This document shows, piece by piece, positions 26,969-36,097 of a stretch of DNA of 64,000 nt. The notes below the pieces were generated by a model. It was not told the origin of the DNA, made no database searches, and saw only the letters and a list, made by a program, of their open reading frames with translations. Position numbers and translations under genes: made by a program. Numbering within the stretch: position 1 is the stretch's first letter; every line of letters starts with the position of its first letter. This DNA is from Methanomicrobiales archaeon (GTDB taxonomy: Archaea > Halobacteriota > Methanomicrobia > Methanomicrobiales > Methanospirillaceae). The stretch is taken from assembly GCA_012729535.1 (NCBI GenBank), contig JAAYCY010000010.1, forward strand, positions 1-64,000, in the 5' to 3' direction.

Positions 26969-27919
26969 TCACCGGTCTCCCACCTTGGAGAAGGGAATTG
27001 TTCCTGCACCTATTTCGGTGTGAAATTTGTATCCTGCTTCAAAAACAGAACCGATAGAATTCATTCCGGAAAATGATACCAATGATATGCGGTGAGGATC
27101 GGTCAGAAGATTAAAGATCCTTCCCTTCCCCATTGTCAATGGAAACCGAAACCCGCAATCCTGCATCTCCGAGATAAGAGAACGACTCCGCTCCTCTGCT
27201 CCGGCTGGAATCTGCCTGACATTTGCGAGAAGCAGGCCTGAGTTAGTATCACAATACCTGGTTATTGCAGTAAGACCGGCCCCGATGAAAAGTTGAAGAG
27301 GATCAATCGTTGATCCCTGATATCCGATGATATTCATAAAACGGATAGGATTCTTATTTTCTATCTGGAGCGTTCCCCCATATGCAACTTTTACCGGTAT
27401 TCCATGGTGCTGAAATACCCCATCCATTGTAATACTACAAAGGGTGAGGATTCCGGTATGGCCAGGAGGAACTCTCGGGTCCCGGTCAACAAAAGAATAA
27501 CCTGAAAAGAAACTGCACCCGGCGTCCCTGACTTTATCAAAGATCAATGATACCGGATCTAACACTTCATTGGGTACTATTGTCAGGTTGTATGCTACAT
27601 CACCAGTTGAGGTAGAAGGATCAAACGTACTTCGGAAAGCCAATCGTTCCAATTTTGAGATAACAAATCCAATCCTGTCATCAACAAGCGCCCGATCGGT
27701 CTCCATGATACCAGAGGGCGTAAGTATTCTTCCCTGGTTGCCAACTTTCTCAGTAAATCCCCTGGTATCCAGGTATCGAAGATAATACTGCACAGCCCGG
27801 TCAGTCATTACGTACCCGCGTTCTGCCAACAATTCGGATAAACGCTTGGCACCCATCGGTTCCTGATGATCCTTTAAAATACGAAGGATTTCGATGTATT
27901 TATGCTCGGTCTTTATCAT
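26969..27919 (-). CDS. nrpR: NrpR-type nitrogen regulator (HTH plus one NrpR domain)
   Basis: 316 residues. An N-terminal winged helix (about 1-68: MGAKRLSELLAERGYVMTDRAVQYYLRYL) is joined to a single NrpR/DUF128 domain (about 80-310). NrpR represses nif and glnA promoters when 2-oxoglutarate is low. Methanococcus NrpR has two such domains; the HTH plus one-domain form resembles NrpRI of Methanosarcina, which works with a separate NrpRII. No partner gene is in this window. The start overlaps the dcd-like stop (ATGA), so the two are co-transcribed. Confidence 0.85.
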   Translation of the reverse strand: MIKTEHKYIEILRILKDHQEPMGAKRLSELLAERGYVMTDRAVQYYLRYLDTRGFTEKVGNQGRILTPSGIMETDRALVDDRIGFVISKLERLAFRSTFDPSTSTGDVAYNLTIVPNEVLDPVSLIFDKVRDAGCSFFSGYSFVDRDPRVPPGHTGILTLCSITMDGVFQHHGIPVKVAYGGTLQIENKNPIRFMNIIGYQGSTIDPLQLFIGAGLTAITRYCDTNSGLLLANVRQIPAGAEERSRSLISEMQDCGFRFPLTMGKGRIFNLLTDPHRISLVSFSGMNSIGSVFEAGYKFHTEIGAGTIPFSKVGDR

Positions 27920-28353
27920 CGCGCTGCTACCACCCCATGACTATCCTGATATCTCCCTGAATATCCAAGGGTAGGTATGTCTACTTCATGAAAGACCATT
28001 TGTACTATTCTGTGTCCTTCCTGTACAGATACATCTTCCGTTCCACAATTATAGAGACATAGCGTGAGATGTCCCCTGAATCCAGGATCCACAAACCCCC
28101 CACTAATAAATATTCCGCGCCTGGCAAAAGAAGAGCGACACCGAAGAGTCGCTGCAATATCATTAGGAAGTTCAACCCACTCTTTACTTGCTAAAAGAGT
28201 CATGATATTTCTCCTAATAATAACTGGTTCCGATGCCCTGAGATCATATGAAGCTGGCTGCTGACTCTCCTCGGCGTATGGTTCTATAACCAGACCTGAT
28301 TCTTCCTCTGGATTGTTTAAGCGTGATAGAATTGATTGTGCTGATAGGATCAT
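27916..28353 (-). CDS. dcd: dCTP deaminase / dUTPase family protein
   Basis: 145 residues. It has SYDLR (35-39), SSFARRG (74-80) and VDPGFRGHLTLCLYN (88-102), the active-site and trimer motifs of the Dcd/DUT fold. The product would be dUTP from dCTP, or dUMP in bifunctional forms. It is shorter than typical Dcd (about 170-200), the C-terminal tail being reduced. Its co-transcription with nrpR is unusual in content. Confidence 0.78.
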   Translation of the reverse strand: MILSAQSILSRLNNPEEESGLVIEPYAEESQQPASYDLRASEPVIIRRNIMTLLASKEWVELPNDIAATLRCRSSFARRGIFISGGFVDPGFRGHLTLCLYNCGTEDVSVQEGHRIVQMVFHEVDIPTLGYSGRYQDSHGVVAAR

Positions 28354-28405
28354 ACCTTATTGTGGGATAATAAAGATTATCAGCCTATGGATAGAAGTTC
28401 TGAGG

Positions 28406-28477
28406 GGATCCATGGGGTAGCGGATATCCTACCGGGCTTCGGACCCGGGGACGTGGGTTCGATTCCCACTGGATCCG
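28406..28477 (+). tRNA. trnR: tRNA-Arg (TCG)
   Basis: A 72-nt cloverleaf: acceptor GGATCCA pairing TGGATCC, anticodon stem CCGGG/CCCGG around loop CTTCGGA (anticodon TCG, codon CGA), T-loop GTTCGATTC. CCA is not encoded. It lies between the divergent dcd-like gene and the convergent surface-protein gene. Confidence 0.93.
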
Positions 28478-28481
28478 TCAC

Positions 28482-29912
28482 TTATAGCGATCTCCGACGG
28501 CTACTACGGCTTTTTCTTCTCGGTTGTTTCCTTCTGGACACTACCAGGTACACACCGGCAATAACAATGAGACCAATAACGACTAATGCACCATAATACC
28601 AAGGAATACCTCCCCCGGATGAGGGAACGGAATTGATGGTTGCAGGAGTATGAAGAACAATTGAATTTGGATTACTCTGTGTATTTACTGTGGTTGTATT
28701 TGGATAATAACCTCCTTTCTCAGCTTTTACCCGATATGACTTTCCTTCAACGGCAGGAAGGATGCTAAAACCATCCACACCGGTTTCATTAGTGGATAAT
28801 GAATCCTGGTTATCCCCCAGAAGAAAAACGGTCACATTAGACAAGGGTTTTCCGGCACTATCACTCACAAAGACAGAGAGATCGATCAATTCACTTGGTA
28901 AAACAACGATAAGTTCTCCGGTCTCATTTCCAGGAGTATACGCTTCCAAAGTTTCCTTGTACCCATCACGGATGACCCTGAACTCATATGGTCTCATTTC
29001 CAGAGAGCTCACCATCAGTCTGCCAAACTCATTGGTGATACCTAAGTATTCACCATCCAAACTTACCCTGGCACCTGAAAGAGGTTTTTGATCTTTATTA
29101 TATACAGAAACAAATACGGTCATCTTTGCTTTTTTTAGCGGGATATCTAAAACCTGATCCTCAAATAAGATTGTCCGGCTAAAATGTGATGGATCATACC
29201 CTTCTGCCGTGACATCAAATTCATGTTCAACATTCCGGCTGGTATTCGAGATCACTACACCTCTTTCATTGGTGATACCTGCTGTTTTCCCGTCAATTTG
29301 TATCAAGGCAGAAGGAACAGGCAGATTACTAATGGAATCAGTCACCCTTAAAGAGATCCGATCATTTCTAACAAGGGGATATTGGACCTGGGAGGAATCC
29401 CCCCCGGTAACAATTGTGTCATGCACTGCCTGAAAATCCTGCGCATTAATCTCAAGATTGTAGACCTTTTCAGCACGCAGAGCTAGATCAGCTTTTCCCT
29501 CATAATTACTGTATGCTTCAATGCGGCTTCCATCTTCGCTGGTAGCAGATATGTACGCATTCCGGACAGGAATAAGGGTATCAGCATCGAAAATATCAAT
29601 ATGCAATGTGCTGTTCCTAACCTGAAGAGGGACTAGGATTGCCGTATCATTTGCCGAAGGAGTCCCGATCCAGTCTGAATACCCCCCTTTAGCAACCCGG
29701 ATGGTGGGTTGATAGCCTTCAAAACTCATATTGTAGGCGCCATTAACGTCAGTTTTACCCGCAATTTTTCCATCTGAATAGATGATAGCTTCAGGGATCA
29801 GCACTGTCCGGTCAGACTGTTCAAAAACTATCACCATCACCGAAGAGCCTGATACGAGGCATAGTGAAAGGATAAGAATGATACTGGCGATACATGCCGC
29901 AGGAATATGCAT
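28482..29912 (-). CDS. surface protein with repeated carboxypeptidase-regulatory-like domains
   Basis: 476 residues. N-terminal signal peptide about 1-22; then about five repeats of a beta-sandwich with the pattern ITNExG (for example DGKTAGITNERG and DGEYLGITNEFG), as in CarboxypepD_reg/PEGA-type domains; a C-terminal membrane segment about 440-462 followed by a basic tail (RRKQPRRKSRSSRRR). It is therefore an outside-facing, C-terminally anchored protein. The ligand is unknown. It lies 4 nt beyond the 3' end of tRNA-Arg in opposite orientation. Confidence 0.75.
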   Translation of the reverse strand: MHIPAACIASIILILSLCLVSGSSVMVIVFEQSDRTVLIPEAIIYSDGKIAGKTDVNGAYNMSFEGYQPTIRVAKGGYSDWIGTPSANDTAILVPLQVRNSTLHIDIFDADTLIPVRNAYISATSEDGSRIEAYSNYEGKADLALRAEKVYNLEINAQDFQAVHDTIVTGGDSSQVQYPLVRNDRISLRVTDSISNLPVPSALIQIDGKTAGITNERGVVISNTSRNVEHEFDVTAEGYDPSHFSRTILFEDQVLDIPLKKAKMTVFVSVYNKDQKPLSGARVSLDGEYLGITNEFGRLMVSSLEMRPYEFRVIRDGYKETLEAYTPGNETGELIVVLPSELIDLSVFVSDSAGKPLSNVTVFLLGDNQDSLSTNETGVDGFSILPAVEGKSYRVKAEKGGYYPNTTTVNTQSNPNSIVLHTPATINSVPSSGGGIPWYYGALVVIGLIVIAGVYLVVSRRKQPRRKSRSSRRRSL

Positions 29913-29964
29913 ACCTAATATAGTGTGTTGGTGGTTCTATGAGAAAAGGATGCGGGATATCCCG

Positions 29965-31515
29965 TTATTCAGAAGTAGGTGATCTTCCGGGATTCCACAC
30001 CATTACATTTGGAACACGATCGATAAGCATCCCTTCTACCATAACCGGGTGGAGTCTTCGTGCCACCTCAATTGCTTTATCAAGGCGCCACTTCCTGTCT
30101 GCGTATAAGGTAAAGATAGGATCCCCTTTTGAAAGACTTACCCCTTGTTTAGCATGTAAATAAAGACCTGCCCCATGATCAGCCGGTGCCCCTGCAGTCC
30201 TTGCAATGGTGATCAATGAATGGTTATTTAAATCAACAACATACCCGTCGCTGTCAGCACGGACAATATACGAATGCTCACCCGGATTGATCTGATCTGA
30301 TGTAATATCAGCATTTCCACCTTGAATCGCTATAATTTCCTTAAATTTCTTCAAAGCTTTTCCAGATTTGATAATTTCCATAGCAAGGTCTGCTCCATTT
30401 CCACGATTGGCTTTTCCAGCCAGCTCAAGGGCTATTCCGGCAATCACACAACTTTTCTGCAGGAATGAACGGGGAGATTCATTCCCTTCCAGTACGCTTA
30501 ATGCTTCCTTAATCTCTAGTTTTGGCCCGATTGTACGACCAACAGGGGCATCTCCATAGGTCAGAGCACATTCAACCCGCATGTTTAGTCTTTCTCCAAG
30601 GTCAATAAACTGGCGGGCAAGTTTTCTGCCTTCTTCAATAGTTTGTACCTTGCAGTGTTTTCCTACAGGAATATCAATGGCCACGACATTGGCTCCGACG
30701 GCAAATTTTTTTGCCATAACACTTGCAATCATCTGACCTATCTGGTCAATTTTAAAGGGATATTCCTGGATAATGATTTTATCATCAGCTGGAGCAATAT
30801 TCGTCGCTCCTCCCCAGACAATCACAGCTCCGGTTTTTAATGTCATTTCCTGAACTTGTGTCGCACTAAATTCAACCGGAGCAAGAACCTCCATTAAATC
30901 AGCAGTTCCTCCGGCACCGGTAATAGCGCGGGAACTTGTTTTTGGGATCAATAATCCGGTTGCAGCGATAACAGGAACTACCACGAGAGTAATTTTGTTT
31001 CCAGGTACTCCACCGATAGAGTGTTTGTCAACAATCGGTCCGGTATGAAATGTAATCTGGTCACCAGTCTCAACCATAGACCGGGTCAGGGCTTCAATTT
31101 CATCCATGTCCAGCTGGTTGATATATGAACTAACTACAAATGCAGTAATTTCACTCGGAGAGAGAGTATCATGTACGATATCGGTAACAATCGTCCTGAT
31201 ATCATCACGGGAGAGTTTCTCCCCGTTCATTTTCTTTTTGATATAATCGAGCGACACAGGGCGGTCTGAAAATCTGACCTCAACCGTTTCACCTTCTTTT
31301 AAATCCAGTTGATTGCTGGTATGGTGATATACCCCTATTAGACCCTGACCAATCAGGGTTGCTGTTGTCTCAACATAATCTGCTGTTGCTTTTCCGGATC
31401 CTGGAGACGATACCACAACACGGTCACCAGGCAACACACCCAGTGATTTCGCATCATTCTGATGCAAAAGAATTCCCCGTGCAGCAATATCAACCAGTCT
31501 GACGGTAAGTCTCAT
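29965..31515 (-). CDS. deoA: AMP phosphorylase, archaeal
   Basis: 516 residues. An archaeal N-terminal domain (about 1-85) precedes the thymidine-phosphorylase fold. Phosphate and base loops are visible: [31 protein letters not shown] and [13 protein letters not shown]. Archaeal AMP phosphorylase splits AMP into adenine and ribose 1,5-bisphosphate, which feeds R15P isomerase and type III RuBisCO. The other two genes are not in this window. Confidence 0.92.
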   Translation of the reverse strand: MRLTVRLVDIAARGILLHQNDAKSLGVLPGDRVVVSSPGSGKATADYVETTATLIGQGLIGVYHHTSNQLDLKEGETVEVRFSDRPVSLDYIKKKMNGEKLSRDDIRTIVTDIVHDTLSPSEITAFVVSSYINQLDMDEIEALTRSMVETGDQITFHTGPIVDKHSIGGVPGNKITLVVVPVIAATGLLIPKTSSRAITGAGGTADLMEVLAPVEFSATQVQEMTLKTGAVIVWGGATNIAPADDKIIIQEYPFKIDQIGQMIASVMAKKFAVGANVVAIDIPVGKHCKVQTIEEGRKLARQFIDLGERLNMRVECALTYGDAPVGRTIGPKLEIKEALSVLEGNESPRSFLQKSCVIAGIALELAGKANRGNGADLAMEIIKSGKALKKFKEIIAIQGGNADITSDQINPGEHSYIVRADSDGYVVDLNNHSLITIARTAGAPADHGAGLYLHAKQGVSLSKGDPIFTLYADRKWRLDKAIEVARRLHPVMVEGMLIDRVPNVMVWNPGRSPTSE

Positions 31516-31571
31516 ACCGGTATATGCAGCCTGATTCTATTTATGGTCGCCTGATTGGACCAACAAATAAT

Positions 31572-31579
31572 AAAAAAAA
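31572..31579 (-). terminator. T-run terminator after the S-layer gene
   Basis: The minus strand has eight T residues about 15 nt after the stop of the S-layer gene. This fits the oligo-T termination of archaeal RNA polymerase. Confidence 0.5.
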
Positions 31580-31593
31580 GTTTAGATTTTGTT

Positions 31594-34176
31594 TTAGTTC
31601 CGGCGCATTACAAGGAATGCGACAGCACCAAGACCTGCAAGTGCAACCAGTGCACCAAATCCTGGGGACTGCTGGGTCGGCTCAGGGGTTGGTGGAACGG
31701 TGGTTGGTTCAGGGGTTGGTGGAACGGTAGTTGGTTCAGGGGTCGGTTCAGGGGTTGCTTCCGGAGTCTGTTCAACAGTGGGTTCTACAGTTGGAATTGC
31801 TCCTGCTTCAACAACGTTGAAGAGAGCAGTCTCAACAACACCGGTGGTAACACCATTGACACGGACAATGTACTCATCCGGCTTGAAGGTGCTTGCATCG
31901 ACATTGAATGCCCACTTGTTCAGACCATCAGTGCCCTGCTGGACCTTGACAGTTCCGGTTGCGCCACTGAATTCACCACTCTGTGACTTGTCGGTCGGCT
32001 TGAATGAAGAGGAAGTAACCTCGACAAGCAGATCGTTGTCGTCATACATGAGGTTGGTGGTACCGCTGATCTCGAACTTTGAACCTACAGACTGTTCACC
32101 GATCGGATTGATGGTGACCTTTGCTTCCTCAACGAGGAACTGCATCTTGGTGTAGGTATCGTCTACCATTGCGGAGTTTATTGCCTGGATAAGTGCTTCT
32201 GCTGCATCGGTACCCTGGAGTGCACCTGAACCACCCAGCTTGAATATCTGGGAGTTACGGGTTGGGTATGCTCCATAGACGTACTGTGGCTCGAGTGGAT
32301 TGTCTGGATAGATATCAAACTCGTTGTTGTACATCGGGTGCTGGATTACTACAAAGTACTGTCCTGCATAGAGAGAGTCTGTTACGGAACTCTTGATTTC
32401 GTGCTCGAATGACATATCATCATTCACGCTTTCAGTTGCGTAGAGCACTTTGTTCTTTCCAAGAACCCAGATTGCGATACCTGCAGATGGGTCACCTTCT
32501 GCAGTTCCACGGATGAACATCTTGTCACCCTTTGCAACAACACTTGCAGATGCAGTTGCCTGGATGTATGGTTTCTTGATTACAAGGGAAACGGTGTCAT
32601 ACTGTGCATCGCTCAGGTGAGCCTTGTCACGTGGAGCGCTTATTGCATATACGGTATAGGTTCCTGCGTCAATCTCAAGGTTGGCGGTCTGCCACTTGAA
32701 TTCGTAATTGTCATCATCCTGGACATCAGCCTGGTCAAAGGATGCTGCCTGGTCATTGTTGACTTCCTTACGTGGAGATTTAAGCATTCCTCCATTATTT
32801 GGGAGGTTTGGACCGGTTATGAAGAGATAGGTAATGTCAGTCTCGGAGTTGGTACCGGAGAGCTTGACTTCCTCACCAAGGTAGTAACTCTGGTCACCAG
32901 AGGCAACGATGGTTACATCGCCCTTTTCTACCTTGACATCGACCTCATCAGACTTGTACTGGCTGCCGGACTTGCGTTCGACACGAATGGTGTACTTCTT
33001 GTCCTTGGTGTCTTTGGAAGACTTCCACTCAACAGTTCTGGTTCCGCTGGAATTAAGTTTTACAAGTGCGTAGAACTTGGTTCCATGGAATTCGGGGTCA
33101 TCGGGGACATCCTGCTTGATGCTCTTCCCTGCTCCGCCCTCATACTGGTACTTTCCAATCTCGTATGGACCTGCGGCTGCATCCTGCTTGACATCAGCCT
33201 GGGAATCGAGAATCATTGGTGGCTGATCATCTGGCTGGCCGGTCATTGAGCCGGTTCCTTTTGCCCAGACATAGTACTCAGCGTTTGGAACACCAGTAAT
33301 GGTTACAGAGTAGGGGTTGCCACGGACTACTGTGTCCTTGTTGGCTTCGATTTTCACCTGGTCGGTGGCAATCTGAACACTCTTTACTGCAGAAATAGTC
33401 TTACCGGTATAATCAGAACCGTCAGGTGCGGTATACTGATCCTTCATACTGTTTGCGTTACACTCTGCCCAGACCGTGTAGGTACCAGCTTTGTACATCC
33501 GGTTACCATACCGGTCTTCAGCTGCAGTGTACCATCCATCATTGGTAGCTGGATCGGTGTGCTTGTTATCCGGACTTACCCAGTACCAGAGCTGTTGGTT
33601 AACAGCCAGCTGAGTAAGTGGAATTTCCTTGCCGTTGTTTCCAACAAGTGTGGTATAGACACCACCATCTGCACTCTTTACTTTGATCTTGAAAGGTGCA
33701 TCTGCAGGCTGGGAGCCTGGACGGGTGATGATGCTCTGCATGTTGGTTTCAACAACAAAGTTTCCGTAGTTTCCTACCGGAATTGCCTTGCCGGTTACAT
33801 CCTCATCAACAGATCCATCCCAGATTTTAAGGTTCAGGGAAGGTTCCTTGATGTTAAATGCAAGTGAGCCTTTTATACTGCCATTCCACTGATACCAGTT
33901 GCCGGTCTTTCCGACGAAGATATCAGGGGATACATAGAATGACTGTGCATTGGTTACCTGCTGAATATCTGCAGGCTGCTCAGTCTCTGTGTTGGTACCT
34001 GGCTGCCACCATGCAATCTGGCCTGCTCCTCCAACTGCTGCAGATATGTCAAGACCTCTTTCTCCAATGAAGACTTCTCCACCGGCAGGAATCTTGTTGA
34101 TAGCTGCAGTTGCTGGGAGTGCCATGATTGTAAGTGCAACAAGCACCATCATGACTACTGCTAATCGTGCGTTCAT
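31594..34176 (-). CDS. PGF-CTERM S-layer glycoprotein, MEMAR_RS02690/DUF3821-like
   Basis: 860 residues from the ATG at 34176, where GGAGG lies 7 nt upstream. Signal peptide about 1-25; an N-terminal DUF3821-like domain (GEVFIGERGLDISAA, KTGNWYQWNG); several Ig-like repeats; a Thr/Pro/Glu stalk (repeats of TPEPTTVPP) and a C-terminal PGF-CTERM tail: SPGFGALVALAGL, hydrophobic helix, MRRN. Such tails are processed by an archaeosortase and lipid-linked to the membrane. It is probably the main or a major surface-layer protein, given its strong promoter. Confidence 0.9.
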   Translation of the reverse strand: MNARLAVVMMVLVALTIMALPATAAINKIPAGGEVFIGERGLDISAAVGGAGQIAWWQPGTNTETEQPADIQQVTNAQSFYVSPDIFVGKTGNWYQWNGSIKGSLAFNIKEPSLNLKIWDGSVDEDVTGKAIPVGNYGNFVVETNMQSIITRPGSQPADAPFKIKVKSADGGVYTTLVGNNGKEIPLTQLAVNQQLWYWVSPDNKHTDPATNDGWYTAAEDRYGNRMYKAGTYTVWAECNANSMKDQYTAPDGSDYTGKTISAVKSVQIATDQVKIEANKDTVVRGNPYSVTITGVPNAEYYVWAKGTGSMTGQPDDQPPMILDSQADVKQDAAAGPYEIGKYQYEGGAGKSIKQDVPDDPEFHGTKFYALVKLNSSGTRTVEWKSSKDTKDKKYTIRVERKSGSQYKSDEVDVKVEKGDVTIVASGDQSYYLGEEVKLSGTNSETDITYLFITGPNLPNNGGMLKSPRKEVNNDQAASFDQADVQDDDNYEFKWQTANLEIDAGTYTVYAISAPRDKAHLSDAQYDTVSLVIKKPYIQATASASVVAKGDKMFIRGTAEGDPSAGIAIWVLGKNKVLYATESVNDDMSFEHEIKSSVTDSLYAGQYFVVIQHPMYNNEFDIYPDNPLEPQYVYGAYPTRNSQIFKLGGSGALQGTDAAEALIQAINSAMVDDTYTKMQFLVEEAKVTINPIGEQSVGSKFEISGTTNLMYDDNDLLVEVTSSSFKPTDKSQSGEFSGATGTVKVQQGTDGLNKWAFNVDASTFKPDEYIVRVNGVTTGVVETALFNVVEAGAIPTVEPTVEQTPEATPEPTPEPTTVPPTPEPTTVPPTPEPTQQSPGFGALVALAGLGAVAFLVMRRN
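31682..31740 (-). repeat. 27-nt direct repeats encoding the Pro/Thr stalk
   Basis: A 27-nt unit starting at 31682, 31709 and (partial) 31736 recurs with one or two changes. Each unit adds nine residues (TVPPTPEPT) to the stalk of the S-layer protein. The exact period suggests slippage or unequal exchange. Confidence 0.75.
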
Positions 34177-34311
34177 TACATGTCCTCCGAACAAAGTTCG
34201 TTCGCATCTATCCGCCGATCAGTCATTATTATTGGTGACTGTTCACCGGACATGTGCACATACTCCGAGAAATCGAAGTATGAATAGATATTTGTGAAAT
34301 GCCTTTTATAT
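34177..34311 (-). promoter_or_regulatory. strong promoter and about 100-nt 5' leader of the S-layer gene
   Basis: The minus strand has a TATA box ATATAAAA at 34304-34311 after an A-rich BRE. The expected start is near 34280, giving a leader of about 105 nt. In it lie a perfect hairpin, GGTGA-ACAG-TCACC (34234-34247), and the GGAGG site near 34184. Long stable leaders are common for abundant S-layer mRNAs. Confidence 0.65.
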
Positions 34312-34536
34312 CCTTTTTGGTATTGCACTTAAAAAAATGGTAAAAATGTGTCCGCAATTTTTGATTATCCCAAAAAAATGGAAGTTTTCTTAACCCGGAT
34401 TTAATCGGTATGATCAGAAGCCATGTCAGATAATCAGGAAGATATAATTTTCGCGCATTTTCGTTTAATTTGAGAAGGGAGAGAGAACACCGTGCAAACA
34501 TTTATTTACCATATTATTCAACATATAGAGGCTCGC
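34312..34536. other. AT-rich intergenic region between S-layer promoter and tRNA-Gln
   Basis: No open frame with family similarity and no repeat was found here. It probably holds upstream control sequence for the S-layer gene and the promoter of tRNA-Gln (a TATA-like ATTTATTTACC near 34498-34510). Confidence 0.35.
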
Positions 34537-34609
34537 AGCCCGATAGTGTAGAGGTCAATCATACAAGGCTCTGGACCTTGTGACAGCAGTTCGAATCTGC
34601 TTCGGGCTA
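34537..34609 (+). tRNA. trnQ: tRNA-Gln (CTG)
   Basis: 73 nt. Acceptor AGCCCGA pairs TCGGGCT, the anticodon stem CAAGG/CCTTG flanks CTCTGGA (anticodon CTG, codon CAG), and the T-loop is GTTCGAATC. The last three bases overlap the stop codon of the fibrillarin gene on the other strand. Confidence 0.93.
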
Positions 34610-35221
34610 TTCATTTTTTGCCTCGAATATTCCCCATATAACCACATGACCGGTATGAAATCTCTCAATATCCAAAACATTGGTTACACAAATCCCGACA
34701 CCTTCAAGCATCTGCCTGACGGTACCGATGACAACATCCTTTTCTGTCCTGACACCCATCGAAAGCATTTTCAGAAAAAGGATGAGACTCCCACCTTTTT
34801 TTAACATCGGCAGGTTTTTAATTGCAATATCTGCCTGATCACGCTGAGAAATATCCTGAATCATAATATCCACCAGCTCAACAAAAGGCATGTATTGCTC
34901 CGGATATCTGGCATCACAAAAAAAAGGAATAATGTTTGTTCGTTTCTGAGCAAGACGAACCAGGTTTCTTACCGGCCTTGATGAGAATTCAACTGCATAG
35001 ACCACTTCAGCATAATCAGAAATGAACGATACCGTAGATCCTGCTGCTGCACCAAGGTAGAGTACACGTGCTCCGCACAAAGGAGGTTCCATGCAAACAT
35101 GACACAAAGCTGCTACTTTGCTCCGGTTCGGATCCCATACCCGCATTCCCTTATGTACAATATCTCCAGGAAGAATTTTCCCGGGAGAAACCAGTTTCCC
35201 ATCCTGCCATAAAAGGCTCAT
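34607..35221 (-). CDS. flpA: fibrillarin-like rRNA/tRNA 2'-O-methyltransferase
   Basis: 204 residues from the ATG at 35221, which overlaps the Nop5 stop as ATGA; an in-frame ATG at 35236 is the alternative. The SAM-binding motif VLYLGAAAGSTVSF and the region RVWDPNRSKVAA are typical. Fibrillarin is the methyltransferase of box C/D sRNPs with Nop5 and L7Ae. Its TAG stop lies inside the 3' end of tRNA-Gln on the other strand. Confidence 0.93.
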   Translation of the reverse strand: MSLLWQDGKLVSPGKILPGDIVHKGMRVWDPNRSKVAALCHVCMEPPLCGARVLYLGAAAGSTVSFISDYAEVVYAVEFSSRPVRNLVRLAQKRTNIIPFFCDARYPEQYMPFVELVDIMIQDISQRDQADIAIKNLPMLKKGGSLILFLKMLSMGVRTEKDVVIGTVRQMLEGVGICVTNVLDIERFHTGHVVIWGIFEAKNE

Positions 35222-36096
35222 TTTCCTACTCTGCATATCCGGTCCATAGCTCTGCGAATAAATTTTTCGTCCTTCAATCCACGGTAAAAATCAATTTTAG
35301 CGGCAATTGCCAGTTGACAGGCAAGAGACCTGCTTACCCTTCCTCTTACCCGTCTTTTAGCATTGTGGATGCTCTTGTTCTGGAAAATAATCCCGTGTTT
35401 CGGCGGATTAGTCCCAGAATTAAGGTGCATAAACAGAGAAGGACCTGCTCCGAATACCTGAAGCGATGAAGACGGCATCATTGCAAGTCGTTGTTTACTT
35501 CCAGCCAATGCCAGAAGCCGGGCTGCAACAACTGGACCAGATAGTGCAGACATATTCGGAAGCTCCCTTTCGGCATATTCTCGGACACTTTTTGCTATAG
35601 CAGCTCTTGAATCATATAAACAGCCAAAATTTTTTGCAAGAGGATAAAGAGGGTGATCTATAGATTTACCCATTTTATCAATAATACCCCGGACATTTCT
35701 CTCATATCCTGCTAGCTCTGTAGGATTAAGTGCAATATAATAATCCTCAATTTTTTCGGATAGACGTGAGAGAGCACGATCTGTTTCATCCAGTATTCTG
35801 ACCAGGTGAATAAGAGCCAGTTCCTGAGTATTGCACTTTTCCTGCAGATCATGAATAATAAGCCCGATAGAAATGGTGTGAAGAAGTGAAAGATATTCTG
35901 ACCTGTCTGCAACATAATTCCCTGACATTGCATCTTCCCACAAAGGGAAAAAACAAAAATCTCCTGCTTCCCTTAATAGACAGATATTCTTAATTATATC
36001 TTCGAATTGAGACGACCCAGGCATAATTGAAGCGTCCCCATTATTGCCATAATAGTGATACCAGAATTTTTTCTCTTTCTTATCGAGATTTGACAA
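35218..36096 (-). CDS. nop5: Nop5/Nop56-58 family box C/D sRNP scaffold protein
   Basis: 292 residues. The C-terminal Nop domain is clear: GPVVAARLLALAGSKQRLA, then FMHLNSGTNPPKHGIIFQ and a basic end. The N-terminal part (fibrillarin-binding) is more diverged. The start is a TTG at 36096: GAGGTGA lies 6 nt before it inside the end of the upstream permease gene, and no ATG is near. It bridges fibrillarin and the guide RNA, in the usual nop5-flpA pair. Confidence 0.9.
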   Translation of the reverse strand: MSNLDKKEKKFWYHYYGNNGDASIMPGSSQFEDIIKNICLLREAGDFCFFPLWEDAMSGNYVADRSEYLSLLHTISIGLIIHDLQEKCNTQELALIHLVRILDETDRALSRLSEKIEDYYIALNPTELAGYERNVRGIIDKMGKSIDHPLYPLAKNFGCLYDSRAAIAKSVREYAERELPNMSALSGPVVAARLLALAGSKQRLAMMPSSSLQVFGAGPSLFMHLNSGTNPPKHGIIFQNKSIHNAKRRVRGRVSRSLACQLAIAAKIDFYRGLKDEKFIRRAMDRICRVGK

Positions 36097-36097
36097 T

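Noticed and set aside
31682-31760. Direct repeats as a CRISPR array
   Set aside because: Units are contiguous, without spacers, and keep the reading frame of the S-layer stalk.
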